Shown here piece after piece: positions 40,634-50,019 of a stretch of 64,000 bases of DNA. Position 1 is the stretch's first letter; every line of letters starts with the position of its first letter. The translations under genes were made by a program, and so were the position numbers. The notes beneath the pieces are model-generated. The model made no database searches and was not told the origin of the DNA. It was given only the letters and a program-made list of their open reading frames with translations. This DNA comes from Marivirga lumbricoides. GTDB lineage: Bacteria > Bacteroidota > Bacteroidia > Cytophagales > Cyclobacteriaceae. The DNA lies in contig NZ_BMEC01000006.1 in the NCBI RefSeq assembly GCF_014636295.1, positions 124,001-188,000 of the forward strand. The letters are read 5' to 3'.

Positions 40634-42097
40634 CTATACTACACTTGCACTTTTATCTTGAGCATCTTGTTCTCTGGACATATCTTCCAAAGATCTGCCT
40701 TTAGTTTCTTTAATGAAGTACTTAACAAAGAAGTAGGCAACTACTCCAAAGAATGCATACACCCCGTAAGAAACACCTAAGCCAATATTGATCAACATGA
40801 TTGGGAACGTCATAGTGATTGCAAAATTAGCCACCCATTGTGCCAAGCCACAAAGTGCTAAAGCCGCGCCTCGGAACTGGTTAGGGAACATCTCCCCTAG
40901 CATTACCCACATAACAGGTCCCCATGATAATGCAAAAAACGCAATATAAGCATTTGCTACTATTAAAGCATAAGTACCTACAGAATCAGAAAGAACCAGG
41001 TTTCCACTTGCATCTAATGAAGCAGTGCTGAAAATGTAAGCCAAAATTGCTAGCATCACTGCCTGACCTAATGAGCCTATTAATAATAATGGCTTTCTAC
41101 CTAATCTGTCTACTAAAATAATAGAAACAACTGTAAAAAAGATATTAACTGTACCTCCAATTACATTGGTTAATAAAGCATCAGCTTCAGTAAAACCAGC
41201 TGCTTTCCAAAGAGTGGCTCCATAATAGAAAATTACGTTAATCCCAGTAAGTTGCTGTAAAACTGCTAAACCTAAACCAGCCCAAACCAAAGGGTGAATT
41301 TTCCCTGTATACTTACTGATTACATCTTTCAATTTAGGTTTACTGCCTTCTCTTACAGTAGACTTGATATCCAGTACTTTTTCTGCAGCCGCCTTAGCGT
41401 TAGATATTGTAGCAAGCACCTTTTCAGCCAGATTAGCTTTACCAGCAACTACAAGGTAACGAGGTGATTCAGGAATAAAAAAGAGCACTATTAAAAATAT
41501 AGATGCCGGCACTACTTCTATCCAAAACATCCATTGCCAGGTCTGAAAACCACCCCATAAAATATCAGAAGCACTTCCGGACAGCCCCACTAACCAATAG
41601 TTACTCAAAAAGGCTGCAAAAAGGCCAATCACAATCATCAATTGTTGTAATGTGGCGAGGCGGCCTCTTATTTTAGAAGGAGCTATTTCACTAATATAAG
41701 CAGGAGCCAAAATACTGGCTGCTCCTACAGCAAAGCCTCCTAACAATCTATAAATAACAAACTCAACTGAACCAGTTGCTAAACCAGAACCTACTGCACT
41801 AACAATAAACAACAATGCAGTTACCACCATCATTGGCTTTCTGCCATATTTATCAGCTAAAGTACCAGCGAAAAATGCACCAACAGCACACCCTAACAGA
41901 ACAGAGGCCACATTAAAACCTGTAGTTGCTGCATCGGAATTAAAAGATAATTGAAGGGCATCTACTGTACCGTTAATAACCCCACTATCAAATCCAAATA
42001 AAAATCCTCCTATAGCAGCTACAAAAGCTAAAAATATAACCTTCGGCAAATTATACTCTTCCTTATTAATTTCTGTTGTATTCTCTTTCGTGTTCAT
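40634..42097 (-). CDS. Sugar porter (MFS, XylE/GLUT type) symporter
   Basis: A 487-residue twelve-helix permease of the MFS sugar porter family. Signature blocks: GFLFGFDSGVINGTVDAL (helix 1), GTLADKYGRKPMMV (loop 2-3), PESPRYLV after helix 6, QQLTGINVIFYYG (helix 7, sugar-contacting QQ), and VDRLGRKPLLLIG (loop 8-9). As the last gene of the glucan locus it likely imports glucose released by the GH3 and GH16 enzymes, coupled to protons. It ends in a cytoplasmic acidic tail. Confidence 0.92.
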   Translation of the reverse strand: MNTKENTTEINKEEYNLPKVIFLAFVAAIGGFLFGFDSGVINGTVDALQLSFNSDAATTGFNVASVLLGCAVGAFFAGTLADKYGRKPMMVVTALLFIVSAVGSGLATGSVEFVIYRLLGGFAVGAASILAPAYISEIAPSKIRGRLATLQQLMIVIGLFAAFLSNYWLVGLSGSASDILWGGFQTWQWMFWIEVVPASIFLIVLFFIPESPRYLVVAGKANLAEKVLATISNAKAAAEKVLDIKSTVREGSKPKLKDVISKYTGKIHPLVWAGLGLAVLQQLTGINVIFYYGATLWKAAGFTEADALLTNVIGGTVNIFFTVVSIILVDRLGRKPLLLIGSLGQAVMLAILAYIFSTASLDASGNLVLSDSVGTYALIVANAYIAFFALSWGPVMWVMLGEMFPNQFRGAALALCGLAQWVANFAITMTFPIMLINIGLGVSYGVYAFFGVVAYFFVKYFIKETKGRSLEDMSREQDAQDKSASVV

Positions 42098-42165
42098 ATA
42101 AGTTTAATTCATTTTATTGGGCAATTTAAGGGATTTTAATTGATAAACTAAAGCCTATTATAGAT

Positions 42166-42990
42166 TTAAAGCTTTTTTTCCTTGAGTGGTTTAGTTTTAT
42201 ATACTCTTACGTAATCCACTTTTAATTTCTGAGGCCAAATGTTAGGGTCAATTCCATATTTTCCTCCCCAATTTCCTCCTACTGCTAAATTAATAATTAA
42301 ATGAAATGGAGTGATGAAAGGCCAACCGGATTTACCTTCTCCGTTTTTCTCTACTGTATGATATAATTCATCATCTATAAACCAATCAATTTTATCCTCA
42401 GTCCAGTTAATGGCATATACATGAAAATTCTTGCTGGCATCCTCCACAAACAGGCTGTCACTCTTTTGTGTACCTTTAATATGGTTGTAATCTTCTGTAT
42501 GTATAGTTCCGTAGATCTGCCCCTGATTGTAGCCAACATGCTCCATAATGTCAATTTCACCATCAGCCGGCCATTTAAAGTCCTTATCCTTGGTCGGGAG
42601 CATCCAAATAGCTGGCCATGTACCCCTTCCTTCCGGAAGCATAGCACTTACTTCAATATAGCCTGACTTCCAGTCGCCTTTGTTCTTAGTGGTGATTTTT
42701 GCAGAAGTATACCTACCTGAATCAGTAGGTTGATGTGCTTCAATAATTAGAATCCCATCTTCCACCCGGATATTCTTGGTACTATCAGTATAAAATTGCT
42801 TTTCATTGTTTCCAAAGCCACAGTTTCCAGGACATCCATCCCCTATTTGAAAATTCCACTTTTCAGTATCAATTGAGCCTGCTGAATTGAATTCATCTGA
42901 CCACAGTAAATTTTCGTCACTTTCTGATGGTGAGTTACATGAAAAAAGTATAAGTAAAGCGAGGCTGAATATTAGGTTTGATCTTATCAT
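42166..42990 (-). CDS. GH16 endo-beta-1,3-glucanase (laminarinase), lipoprotein
   Basis: A 274-residue GH16 enzyme. The lipobox is in LILFSCNS (Cys about 18). The catalytic motif is GEIDIMEHVGY (ExDxxE: nucleophile and acid/base Glu), preceded by WPAIWML and followed by FHLIINLAVGGNWGG, the standard laminarinase blocks. It probably cuts beta-1,3-glucan at the cell surface or in the periplasm. Its start overlaps the GH3 stop by 4 bases, so translation is coupled. Confidence 0.93.
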   Translation of the reverse strand: MIRSNLIFSLALLILFSCNSPSESDENLLWSDEFNSAGSIDTEKWNFQIGDGCPGNCGFGNNEKQFYTDSTKNIRVEDGILIIEAHQPTDSGRYTSAKITTKNKGDWKSGYIEVSAMLPEGRGTWPAIWMLPTKDKDFKWPADGEIDIMEHVGYNQGQIYGTIHTEDYNHIKGTQKSDSLFVEDASKNFHVYAINWTEDKIDWFIDDELYHTVEKNGEGKSGWPFITPFHLIINLAVGGNWGGKYGIDPNIWPQKLKVDYVRVYKTKPLKEKKL

Positions 42991-45266
42991 TGCAAAGTTA
43001 TTTTTTTGTACTCTTCTGTAGCAGAATTAGGTGCTATATAAATTTTAAATGTTCCTGGCTCGGTGCCGAATGTATTGTCTTTCCGATAGAAGGAAAGCAT
43101 TTCAGGGGTAATAGTAAATGTAAAAGTTTTTGATTCATTCGGGGCAAGCTTTTCTTTTGCAAAACCTTTCAATTCCTTTACAGGCCTTGTTACACTCCCT
43201 ACTTCATCTTGAATGTAAAGCTGCACAATCTCTTCCCCGGAAACTTTACCGGAATTTGTTATCTCAACAGATGCTGTTATACTACCATCTGCCTCTAATG
43301 TATTGCTACTCAATTGTATTTCACCATATTCAAAATTAGAGTAGCTTAACCCGAAGCCGAATGGAAATAATGGTGTGCTATCCACATCATTATGATGCGT
43401 GTAAAATACCATGCCCGGACCTGAGTCTGGCCTGCCTGTAACCTTATGATTATAGTAAATTGGCAACTGACCTACCCTTCTCGGAAAGGACATCGTTAAT
43501 TTACCTGAGGGATTATAATCGCCCTTCAATACATCAGCTATCGCATTGCCAGCTTCTGCACCTAAATGCCATGTTTCCAGAATAGCCGGAATATTCTCTG
43601 CTTCCCAGCTTAGGGTAAGCGGCCTTCCATTCATCAGTACTAAAACAATGTTGGAATTCACTTCCTTAATTTCTTCTAAAAGTTCCAGTTGAAGCCCCGG
43701 GAGACCGATTTCCGACCTGCTTCTTCCTTCACCTGACATATAAGCCGTTTCCCCCAAAGCCATGATTACCACATCAGCTTTTTGTGCTATTTTTTTAGCC
43801 TCTTCAAAACCGGATTTATCTTTTTCCTCAATTTCAGTTTTCTGATGGAAAGTGTTAGGCCCTATTGATAGCTTTACTCCTTCCGCATATATCAAATTTT
43901 CTGTACCAAAGGCTTCTTCCAACCCTTCATATAATGAAATTGCTGAACCTGCTTTGGCCTGAGCCCTCCAATTACCCAGGGGGCTGTCTTTGTCCTTAGC
44001 CAATGGCCCGATAACAGCAATTTTTTGATTTGATTTCAAGGGAAGTAAGTCCTTCTCATTTTTTAATAAAACAATTGATTCTCTGGCTATTTCTCTTGCT
44101 ACTTCAGTAAACTCCGGCTTTTGAATAGTTTCTTTTTCTCTCGTTAAGTCGCTATACTTGTAGGGATTATCAAACAGTCCTAATTCAAACTTCAGTTTCA
44201 AAACTCTTCTTACTGCATCATTGATTGTTTCTTCTTCCACTTTACCTTCTTCCACCAGTGTAGCTAAATGAGTAATATAAGCTTCAGCCTCCATATCAAT
44301 ATCCGAACCTGCATTAATGGCCTGTGCTGATGCTTCTTTAAGATTAGCAGCAGTGCCATGATTGACAATTTCACCGATAGAATTCCAATCTGAAACTACT
44401 ACCCCATCAAACTCCCATTGTCCTTTCAGGATATCCCTTAAAAGGTACTCACTTGCAGAGGCCGGAATGCCATCCACATCGTTAAATGAGTTCATGAATG
44501 ATGCAACCCCAACTTCTTCGGCTGCTTTAAATGGTGGTATAATTTGATTAAGAAGCACTTCCCTGTTCAAATTCATGCTATTGTAATCCTTCCCGCTTTC
44601 CACAAAGCCATAACCGGCAAAGTGCTTGGCTGTCGCAGCAATAGTGAAAGGATCAGACAAGTCATTGCCTTGAAAACCTAAAATTCTGGCTTTAGCAATT
44701 TCAGCTCCCAGATAAGGATCTTCTCCGGCACCTTCCATTACACGTCCCCATCTTGCATCGCGGGATACATCTATCATGGGTGCGAAAGTCCAGTGCAGCC
44801 CTGAAGCAGCTGCTTCCTGTGCTGCAACAGATGCTGTTTTCTTCATTAAATCCAGATTCCAGGAAGCACTTTCTGCTAATGGAACAGGAAAAATAGTTTT
44901 ATAACCATGTATAACATCATAAGAAAAAATCAAAGGTATTTTTAGTCGGGAATTCTCCATTACCAGCTTTTGGAGCTTCATGGTATTTTCTGCACCTAAT
45001 AAATTAAGTACGGAACCTACTTTACCACTTAAAATCTGTTGATACCTCTTTTCGGCTTGCTCTCCTTTTTCACTCGGACCGGTCATTTCTTCACCAATGG
45101 CATATTGGTTGATCTGGCCTATTTTTTCTTCAAGCGTCATTAAAGAAAGAACTGAGTCTACTTTTTGAGTCACTCTGTCTTTAGAGTTAATATTATTTTT
45201 ACTCTCCTCTTGCTGACTACAAGAAAATGCAGTCAGCAGGGAAAGAAATAAGATTTTAATTTTCAC
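42987..45266 (-). CDS. GH3 beta-glucosidase, lipoprotein (BglX-like)
   Basis: A 759-residue GH3 enzyme with a lipoprotein signal (TAFSCSQ). The N-terminal barrel has SYDVIHGYKTIFP, KHFAGYG and GVVVSDWNSIGE, where the Asp of SDW is the nucleophile. The second domain carries LGETAYMSGEGRSRSEIGLP, and a C-terminal fibronectin-III-like domain follows. It releases glucose from the non-reducing end of beta-glucan oligosaccharides. It lies between the two GH16 genes of the locus. Confidence 0.93.
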   Translation of the reverse strand: MKIKILFLSLLTAFSCSQQEESKNNINSKDRVTQKVDSVLSLMTLEEKIGQINQYAIGEEMTGPSEKGEQAEKRYQQILSGKVGSVLNLLGAENTMKLQKLVMENSRLKIPLIFSYDVIHGYKTIFPVPLAESASWNLDLMKKTASVAAQEAAASGLHWTFAPMIDVSRDARWGRVMEGAGEDPYLGAEIAKARILGFQGNDLSDPFTIAATAKHFAGYGFVESGKDYNSMNLNREVLLNQIIPPFKAAEEVGVASFMNSFNDVDGIPASASEYLLRDILKGQWEFDGVVVSDWNSIGEIVNHGTAANLKEASAQAINAGSDIDMEAEAYITHLATLVEEGKVEEETINDAVRRVLKLKFELGLFDNPYKYSDLTREKETIQKPEFTEVAREIARESIVLLKNEKDLLPLKSNQKIAVIGPLAKDKDSPLGNWRAQAKAGSAISLYEGLEEAFGTENLIYAEGVKLSIGPNTFHQKTEIEEKDKSGFEEAKKIAQKADVVIMALGETAYMSGEGRSRSEIGLPGLQLELLEEIKEVNSNIVLVLMNGRPLTLSWEAENIPAILETWHLGAEAGNAIADVLKGDYNPSGKLTMSFPRRVGQLPIYYNHKVTGRPDSGPGMVFYTHHNDVDSTPLFPFGFGLSYSNFEYGEIQLSSNTLEADGSITASVEITNSGKVSGEEIVQLYIQDEVGSVTRPVKELKGFAKEKLAPNESKTFTFTITPEMLSFYRKDNTFGTEPGTFKIYIAPNSATEEYKKITLQ

Positions 45267-45288
45267 TAGATTGATTTATTGATGAGAA

Positions 45289-46395
45289 TTAATTTTCCTG
45301 AAATACTCGTACGTAGTCTACTATCATTTTTTGAGGGAATTGAGTTGTTGCATCAGGGCTACCTGGCAGGTTACCACCCACAGCAACATTAAATATGAAG
45401 AAGAATGGTTTTCGAAATTCATCTAAACCTTGTGGTGAAATATCAATTGTATGATACACATTATCATCCACCAACCATTGAATTTTCTCTTCATCCCACA
45501 GTAAGCTAAAAACATGAAATTCATCTGCAAAAGTACCTGAAGATAATTGGTAAGGAGATCCCTCTCCACAAGTACAGGCATATTGACCATTATTGTCCCA
45601 ATGCAAAGTACCAAAAACCTGGCTTTCTTTTATTCCGCCTCCTATTTTCTCCATTATATCTATCTCACCTGACCTTGGCCATCCTACCTCGTCAAAATTA
45701 GCTCCCAGCATCCATAATGCTGGCCAAACACCTTGTCCGAATGGCAAAATAGCCCTAATATCGATCCTTCCATATTGAAAATCTTGTTTATCCTTAGTGA
45801 TTAGACGAGAAGAGGTATAATTGCTACCACTAAAAGATTCTTCTTTGGCTTCTATGGTTAAATAACCACCACCTACCGTGGTATTTTCTGCTCTATAATA
45901 CTGAAGTTCATTATTGCCCCAACCATTACCACCTGTGCCAATTTCCGGGGTCCAATCAGAAGATAATTGGCTTCCTTCAAATTCATCCTGCCATACTAAG
46001 TCATAACCTTCATATTGCAGTGGGGTAGTATAGCCATCATCAGGTTCATTATCCACTAAATTGATCTGTACTTGTTCAGTTGTACTTATGAAGTCATTCT
46101 GAGTAGTATGTGCCCTCGCTGTTATTTGATAGTCGCCAGCATCTGAATAAACATATTTGATTTGACCAGAATTCTGTTGAATAAACTCTTCACTATCTCC
46201 AAAATTAAAAGTGTAGAAGTTTACTCTTTCAGCGCTGGCCGTTAGTGTTATTTCAGCAGGATTACTTTCAGATTTCACTACTGAAACAACTAGATTTGAG
46301 GGTAAAATAACCTCAGCAGAAGGAGTATCCTCCCCACAAGATGTGAGGAAGATACCCATTAAACTAAATAAAGGTATTAAAAATCTAATTTTCAT
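45289..46395 (-). CDS. GH16 beta-glucanase with N-terminal PKD-like domain, lipoprotein
   Basis: A 368-residue protein: lipobox in FLTSCGED (Cys about 20), an Ig/PKD-like domain (about 30-115), and a GH16 domain (about 130-368) with GEIDIMEKIGGG as the catalytic ExDxxE motif, WPALWMLGAN, and FFIFNVAVGGNLPG. The PKD-like spacer and lipid anchor suggest surface display, making this the likely first-cut enzyme. It follows the PKD surface lipoprotein gene directly (1-bp gap). Confidence 0.92.
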   Translation of the reverse strand: MKIRFLIPLFSLMGIFLTSCGEDTPSAEVILPSNLVVSVVKSESNPAEITLTASAERVNFYTFNFGDSEEFIQQNSGQIKYVYSDAGDYQITARAHTTQNDFISTTEQVQINLVDNEPDDGYTTPLQYEGYDLVWQDEFEGSQLSSDWTPEIGTGGNGWGNNELQYYRAENTTVGGGYLTIEAKEESFSGSNYTSSRLITKDKQDFQYGRIDIRAILPFGQGVWPALWMLGANFDEVGWPRSGEIDIMEKIGGGIKESQVFGTLHWDNNGQYACTCGEGSPYQLSSGTFADEFHVFSLLWDEEKIQWLVDDNVYHTIDISPQGLDEFRKPFFFIFNVAVGGNLPGSPDATTQFPQKMIVDYVRVFQEN

Positions 46396-46396
46396 A

Positions 46397-48505
46397 TTAT
46401 TGATTTGGGATCAAGACAAAATTCCAGAATGCACCACCAACATCAATTGTTAAGGTTAGTTCCTCACCAGAAGCATTTTTAAAATAGTCTAACACTTCAT
46501 AAGTAACTGCTGCATCCATATCTGGTGGCGCTGTATCATATTCATCTCCATTATAGGCTTTAGGAAGAGCTATGAATGCACCTGTACCTCTTACTGTAAT
46601 ATAAGCTGGTGTAGTTTCAGTAGCAGGTGTTAAAGAGAAAGAATGAACCCCTGAACCCCACGCTTCAGCATCAGTACCATTTAGTATATCATCTGATTCA
46701 CAACTTGGAGTATTTTCTGGGACAACACCTGCCATATAAGACTCTGCAAATATATCACCATTGGTTTTATACTCGTATTGCCCTCCTGTTTTAAAGATAA
46801 ACTCATCATTAAACAAACAAGGACGGTCACCAGAAATATCTGCACCCTGAGGGAAGTAGTTGTCGCTTCCTTTAGAATCCCCCACACCAAATGAACCAGC
46901 CGCTGGCCTCAAAACCCAAGATTTAGTATTACCTCCTGTTAATAATTCCTGTGTCAATACAGTTGTCTCTTCTGTCGCAAAACCTATGTCATCAACATAG
47001 AAGGTACCTCCAGCATTATTATCAAAATCCATAAACAGAGCTATCTTATTATAAGTACCCGATGGAGTTCCTGTAAAGTCGAAGTTTAATTGAGTCCATC
47101 CATTTACAGTAGTTATATCCGAAAATACTTCCACCGGAGTAGCTGTTCCATCAGCAGATTCTAATTTAAATAATGCTCTACCTGTTACTGGTGACCATGC
47201 TTTAAAACCTAAAACAGTATTGGAAGAAAACTCTATAAATTCGTCAAGAGTAATTTCTATACCAGCCCAGTTTCCTTCAAACCCTTTAACATATTCTCCA
47301 ACTCTTGAGGATTGATTTACTCCACTCACATCTGGGTTATCAATAACATTAAATACAGTTCCTCCAAAAGCACCAAATTGTGTATCATTCTCTTCAAATG
47401 TAAATGGGAATAATTTTGGTATTGAACTTACTGTTATATCCTGAGAAACTGAAGCTGATTCACCAGGAGCAGTCACATTAAGAGTTACATTATATGTTCC
47501 TTCTGCCATATAAGTATGTGTAGGGTTTTCCTCAGAACTGGTAGCTCCATCCCCAAAATCCCAACTATAAGATTTAGCATTTAATGAAGTGCTTTTAAAT
47601 TGCACTGACAAGCCATTAATAGTAGTAGTATAGCTAGCTGCAACTGGAGCATATCCTTTTCTAATCAATCTATGATACCATTTCAAATCTGGGGAAGCTG
47701 CATCATTAAACCTGATGAACATTTCATTTTCAGAAATAGATAAAACCTGATATTTGTTAACCCCGGTGTTATAGCCAATAAACCCATTATTATTAAAGCT
47801 AAGTACAATATAACCTTCATCGTCCTCTTGAAAAGAGAAATTGATATTTTCTGCTGCTTCATAAGGTGCTGTCCTGTCTCCTGCCTCTGGTTCATAAGCG
47901 CCAGGAAATTTCCCTTCTTGTGCCGGATTTAAATATACATCTCCATTAGTATTTTGCTTATATTGATATTGGTTCAAAACGAAAGTATATTCATCATTAT
48001 ATAATCCTGCACCTGCTTTTTCGTTAGCCTGTGCTGCATAATAATCAGGTCCAAAGGATGATGCAGGTCCAACACCTAGATGTCCTGACCTTTCTGCATC
48101 TATTACCCATGTTTTGCCCTCTGGCTGGTCACAACCACCAGTAAGAAGTTCCAGGAATTCAACCTCACAAATAGTAGGGTCTGTTTCTTCAATGGTAATT
48201 GTCTCAGATGATGAAACCGAACCGCCACTGGAGAAAACTGTAAGAGTTACCTCATAATCACCAGCGAAAGGAAAATAACCCTCTACCTGATCTCCTTCGG
48301 CTGTAGCTCCATTTCCAAAATCCCATTTCTTAATAAATCCAGTTGAATTGTTTGAGAAATTAAGATAATTTTCACCTTTAGATGACTCCGTAATTGAATA
48401 CTCAGCTTCCTGAGGCTGTGGAGCCTCTTTTATCTCAAATTCCTCAGAGCAACTCCAAACAGATACTGCTACTATTGCAAATAAGTATAATATATATTTT
48501 TTCAT
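46397..48505 (-). CDS. PKD-containing surface lipoprotein, likely glycan-binding
   Basis: A 702-residue lipoprotein (SVWSCSEEFE, Cys about 19, followed by acidic residues as in surface-export signals). PKD domains lie at about 30-105 (KWDFGNGATAEGDQ) and 290-370 (SWDFGDGATSSEENP). A domain opening ELLTGG and containing NDEYTF-x(4)-QYKQNTNGDVY occurs twice (about 115-285 and 530-700), with a carbohydrate-binding-like beta domain between (about 375-525). It has no hydrolase motif. Its place after SusD marks it as a surface glycan-binding protein of the locus. Confidence 0.8.
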   Translation of the reverse strand: MKKYILYLFAIVAVSVWSCSEEFEIKEAPQPQEAEYSITESSKGENYLNFSNNSTGFIKKWDFGNGATAEGDQVEGYFPFAGDYEVTLTVFSSGGSVSSSETITIEETDPTICEVEFLELLTGGCDQPEGKTWVIDAERSGHLGVGPASSFGPDYYAAQANEKAGAGLYNDEYTFVLNQYQYKQNTNGDVYLNPAQEGKFPGAYEPEAGDRTAPYEAAENINFSFQEDDEGYIVLSFNNNGFIGYNTGVNKYQVLSISENEMFIRFNDAASPDLKWYHRLIRKGYAPVAASYTTTINGLSVQFKSTSLNAKSYSWDFGDGATSSEENPTHTYMAEGTYNVTLNVTAPGESASVSQDITVSSIPKLFPFTFEENDTQFGAFGGTVFNVIDNPDVSGVNQSSRVGEYVKGFEGNWAGIEITLDEFIEFSSNTVLGFKAWSPVTGRALFKLESADGTATPVEVFSDITTVNGWTQLNFDFTGTPSGTYNKIALFMDFDNNAGGTFYVDDIGFATEETTVLTQELLTGGNTKSWVLRPAAGSFGVGDSKGSDNYFPQGADISGDRPCLFNDEFIFKTGGQYEYKTNGDIFAESYMAGVVPENTPSCESDDILNGTDAEAWGSGVHSFSLTPATETTPAYITVRGTGAFIALPKAYNGDEYDTAPPDMDAAVTYEVLDYFKNASGEELTLTIDVGGAFWNFVLIPNQ

Positions 48506-48517
48506 GACTACAGATTT

Positions 48518-50008
48518 TTAATTATAATTTGGATTTTGCTCCCAGGTACCACCTACTAGATCGATTTCAATTTGTGGAATAGGAAACAATTCATTTTTCC
48601 CTACTTGAAAACCCTCAATACTTTCTGAAGCCTGTCCTGTTCTAACAAGATCAAAAAACCGATGACCTTCACCAGAAAGTTCAAACCTTCTCTCTTCCCA
48701 AATTGCTTCAGTAAGTGCCTGTCCAGTTACATTTATAGCTGATAAGCCTACTCGATTTCTCACTTGATTTAGATAATCTTGAGCCAATCCATCATTTGCT
48801 GAAGGTTTTCTATTATGGGCTTCAGCAGCCATCAGTAATACATCTGGATAACGTATTACTCTATAATTGACAGGGCTTGTCAAATCGTTATCTCCAGCAC
48901 CTAATTCATCTAATCTTTTAATGTATTTATTATTATAATATCCGGTATGGCCACCCCCTCCAATTACATACTTAATGTCCGCTGGATTCTCTTGTTCAGC
49001 AATAAAAGCCTCTATATCAAGCACGGTACCATCTCTTCTAATATCTGAGGGATCAAAAGCATTGTATAAATCCTCTGTTGGCAAATTATAACTATTACCA
49101 TCACCATAAATTGGCCCTTCATATTGTCTAATGCCCTGAAATCCTAATGCAGCATTACCTTCCAGACAAACTAAACATCCATAGCTACCACCTTCTACAC
49201 CAGTATACTGTATTTCAAAAACTGATTCTAAATTACCTTCTTGTTCTACGCTAAACAAAGCAGTATATTCTTCACTCGTAGTAGTTGTTATTGTACTGTA
49301 AGGACCTTCATTTATCACTCTGTCTAAAGTGGTAGCTGCTTCTGTAAACTTATCCTGATACAAATAAACTTTACCTAATAAAGCTAATGCTGCACCTTTT
49401 GTAATCCTCCCTTTAACTGAATTAGTCCATTCCAACACTTCAGAAGCGACTTGTAAATCAGCTTCAATCTGAGCATAAACTTGTTCTTTGGGTGTTCTAT
49501 CAATTGAAACAGCTTCTTCAATGCCCAGCCTTCTATCAACAATTAAAGGAATGTCTCCAAAATACTTAACTAACTGAAAGTAATAATAGGCACGTAAAAA
49601 TGCTGCTTCTGCGTACAACACATCTTTACCTTCAAAATCGATTTTATCACGAAATTCAAACATGTAATTCACTCTGGTGATTCCAGCATAATTAAACCTT
49701 AGAACATTTCTTAGCTCGTCATTTACTCCTCCATGAGTCATTTCGTCAATTTGGTGCAATCCACGTGAATCATTTACACTCTCACCACCGGCAATCGCAT
49801 TATCTGAGGCTATCTCTCCTATCCAATTATTTAAATAAGAAGTTTGTAGTAAGTCATAAGCTCCAATCAACGCTCTTTCATAATCTTCTTGCGTATTAAA
49901 AAAGCTTTCAGCATCTTCAGCAAAAGGAGGGTCAATTTCTAGTCTATCATCGCATGCTGCAAAACTGATAGTAAAGACTAACAAACAGATATATTTTATT
50001 TTTTTCAT
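48518..50008 (-). CDS. susD: SusD-like glycan-binding outer-membrane lipoprotein
   Basis: A 496-residue SusD/RagB family protein. The lipoprotein signal ends SFAACDDRLEID. The TPR-rich fold is seen in FFNTQEDYERALIGAYDLLQ, AEAAFLRAYYYFQLVKYFGD and TKGAALALLGKVYLYQDKF, and the C-terminal signature in WEERRFELSGEGHRFFDLVRTG. It forms the lid over the SusC channel and binds glucan oligosaccharides. It starts 11 bp after susC. Confidence 0.95.
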   Translation of the reverse strand: MKKIKYICLLVFTISFAACDDRLEIDPPFAEDAESFFNTQEDYERALIGAYDLLQTSYLNNWIGEIASDNAIAGGESVNDSRGLHQIDEMTHGGVNDELRNVLRFNYAGITRVNYMFEFRDKIDFEGKDVLYAEAAFLRAYYYFQLVKYFGDIPLIVDRRLGIEEAVSIDRTPKEQVYAQIEADLQVASEVLEWTNSVKGRITKGAALALLGKVYLYQDKFTEAATTLDRVINEGPYSTITTTTSEEYTALFSVEQEGNLESVFEIQYTGVEGGSYGCLVCLEGNAALGFQGIRQYEGPIYGDGNSYNLPTEDLYNAFDPSDIRRDGTVLDIEAFIAEQENPADIKYVIGGGGHTGYYNNKYIKRLDELGAGDNDLTSPVNYRVIRYPDVLLMAAEAHNRKPSANDGLAQDYLNQVRNRVGLSAINVTGQALTEAIWEERRFELSGEGHRFFDLVRTGQASESIEGFQVGKNELFPIPQIEIDLVGGTWEQNPNYN

Positions 50009-50019
50009 TATTATTCTAT

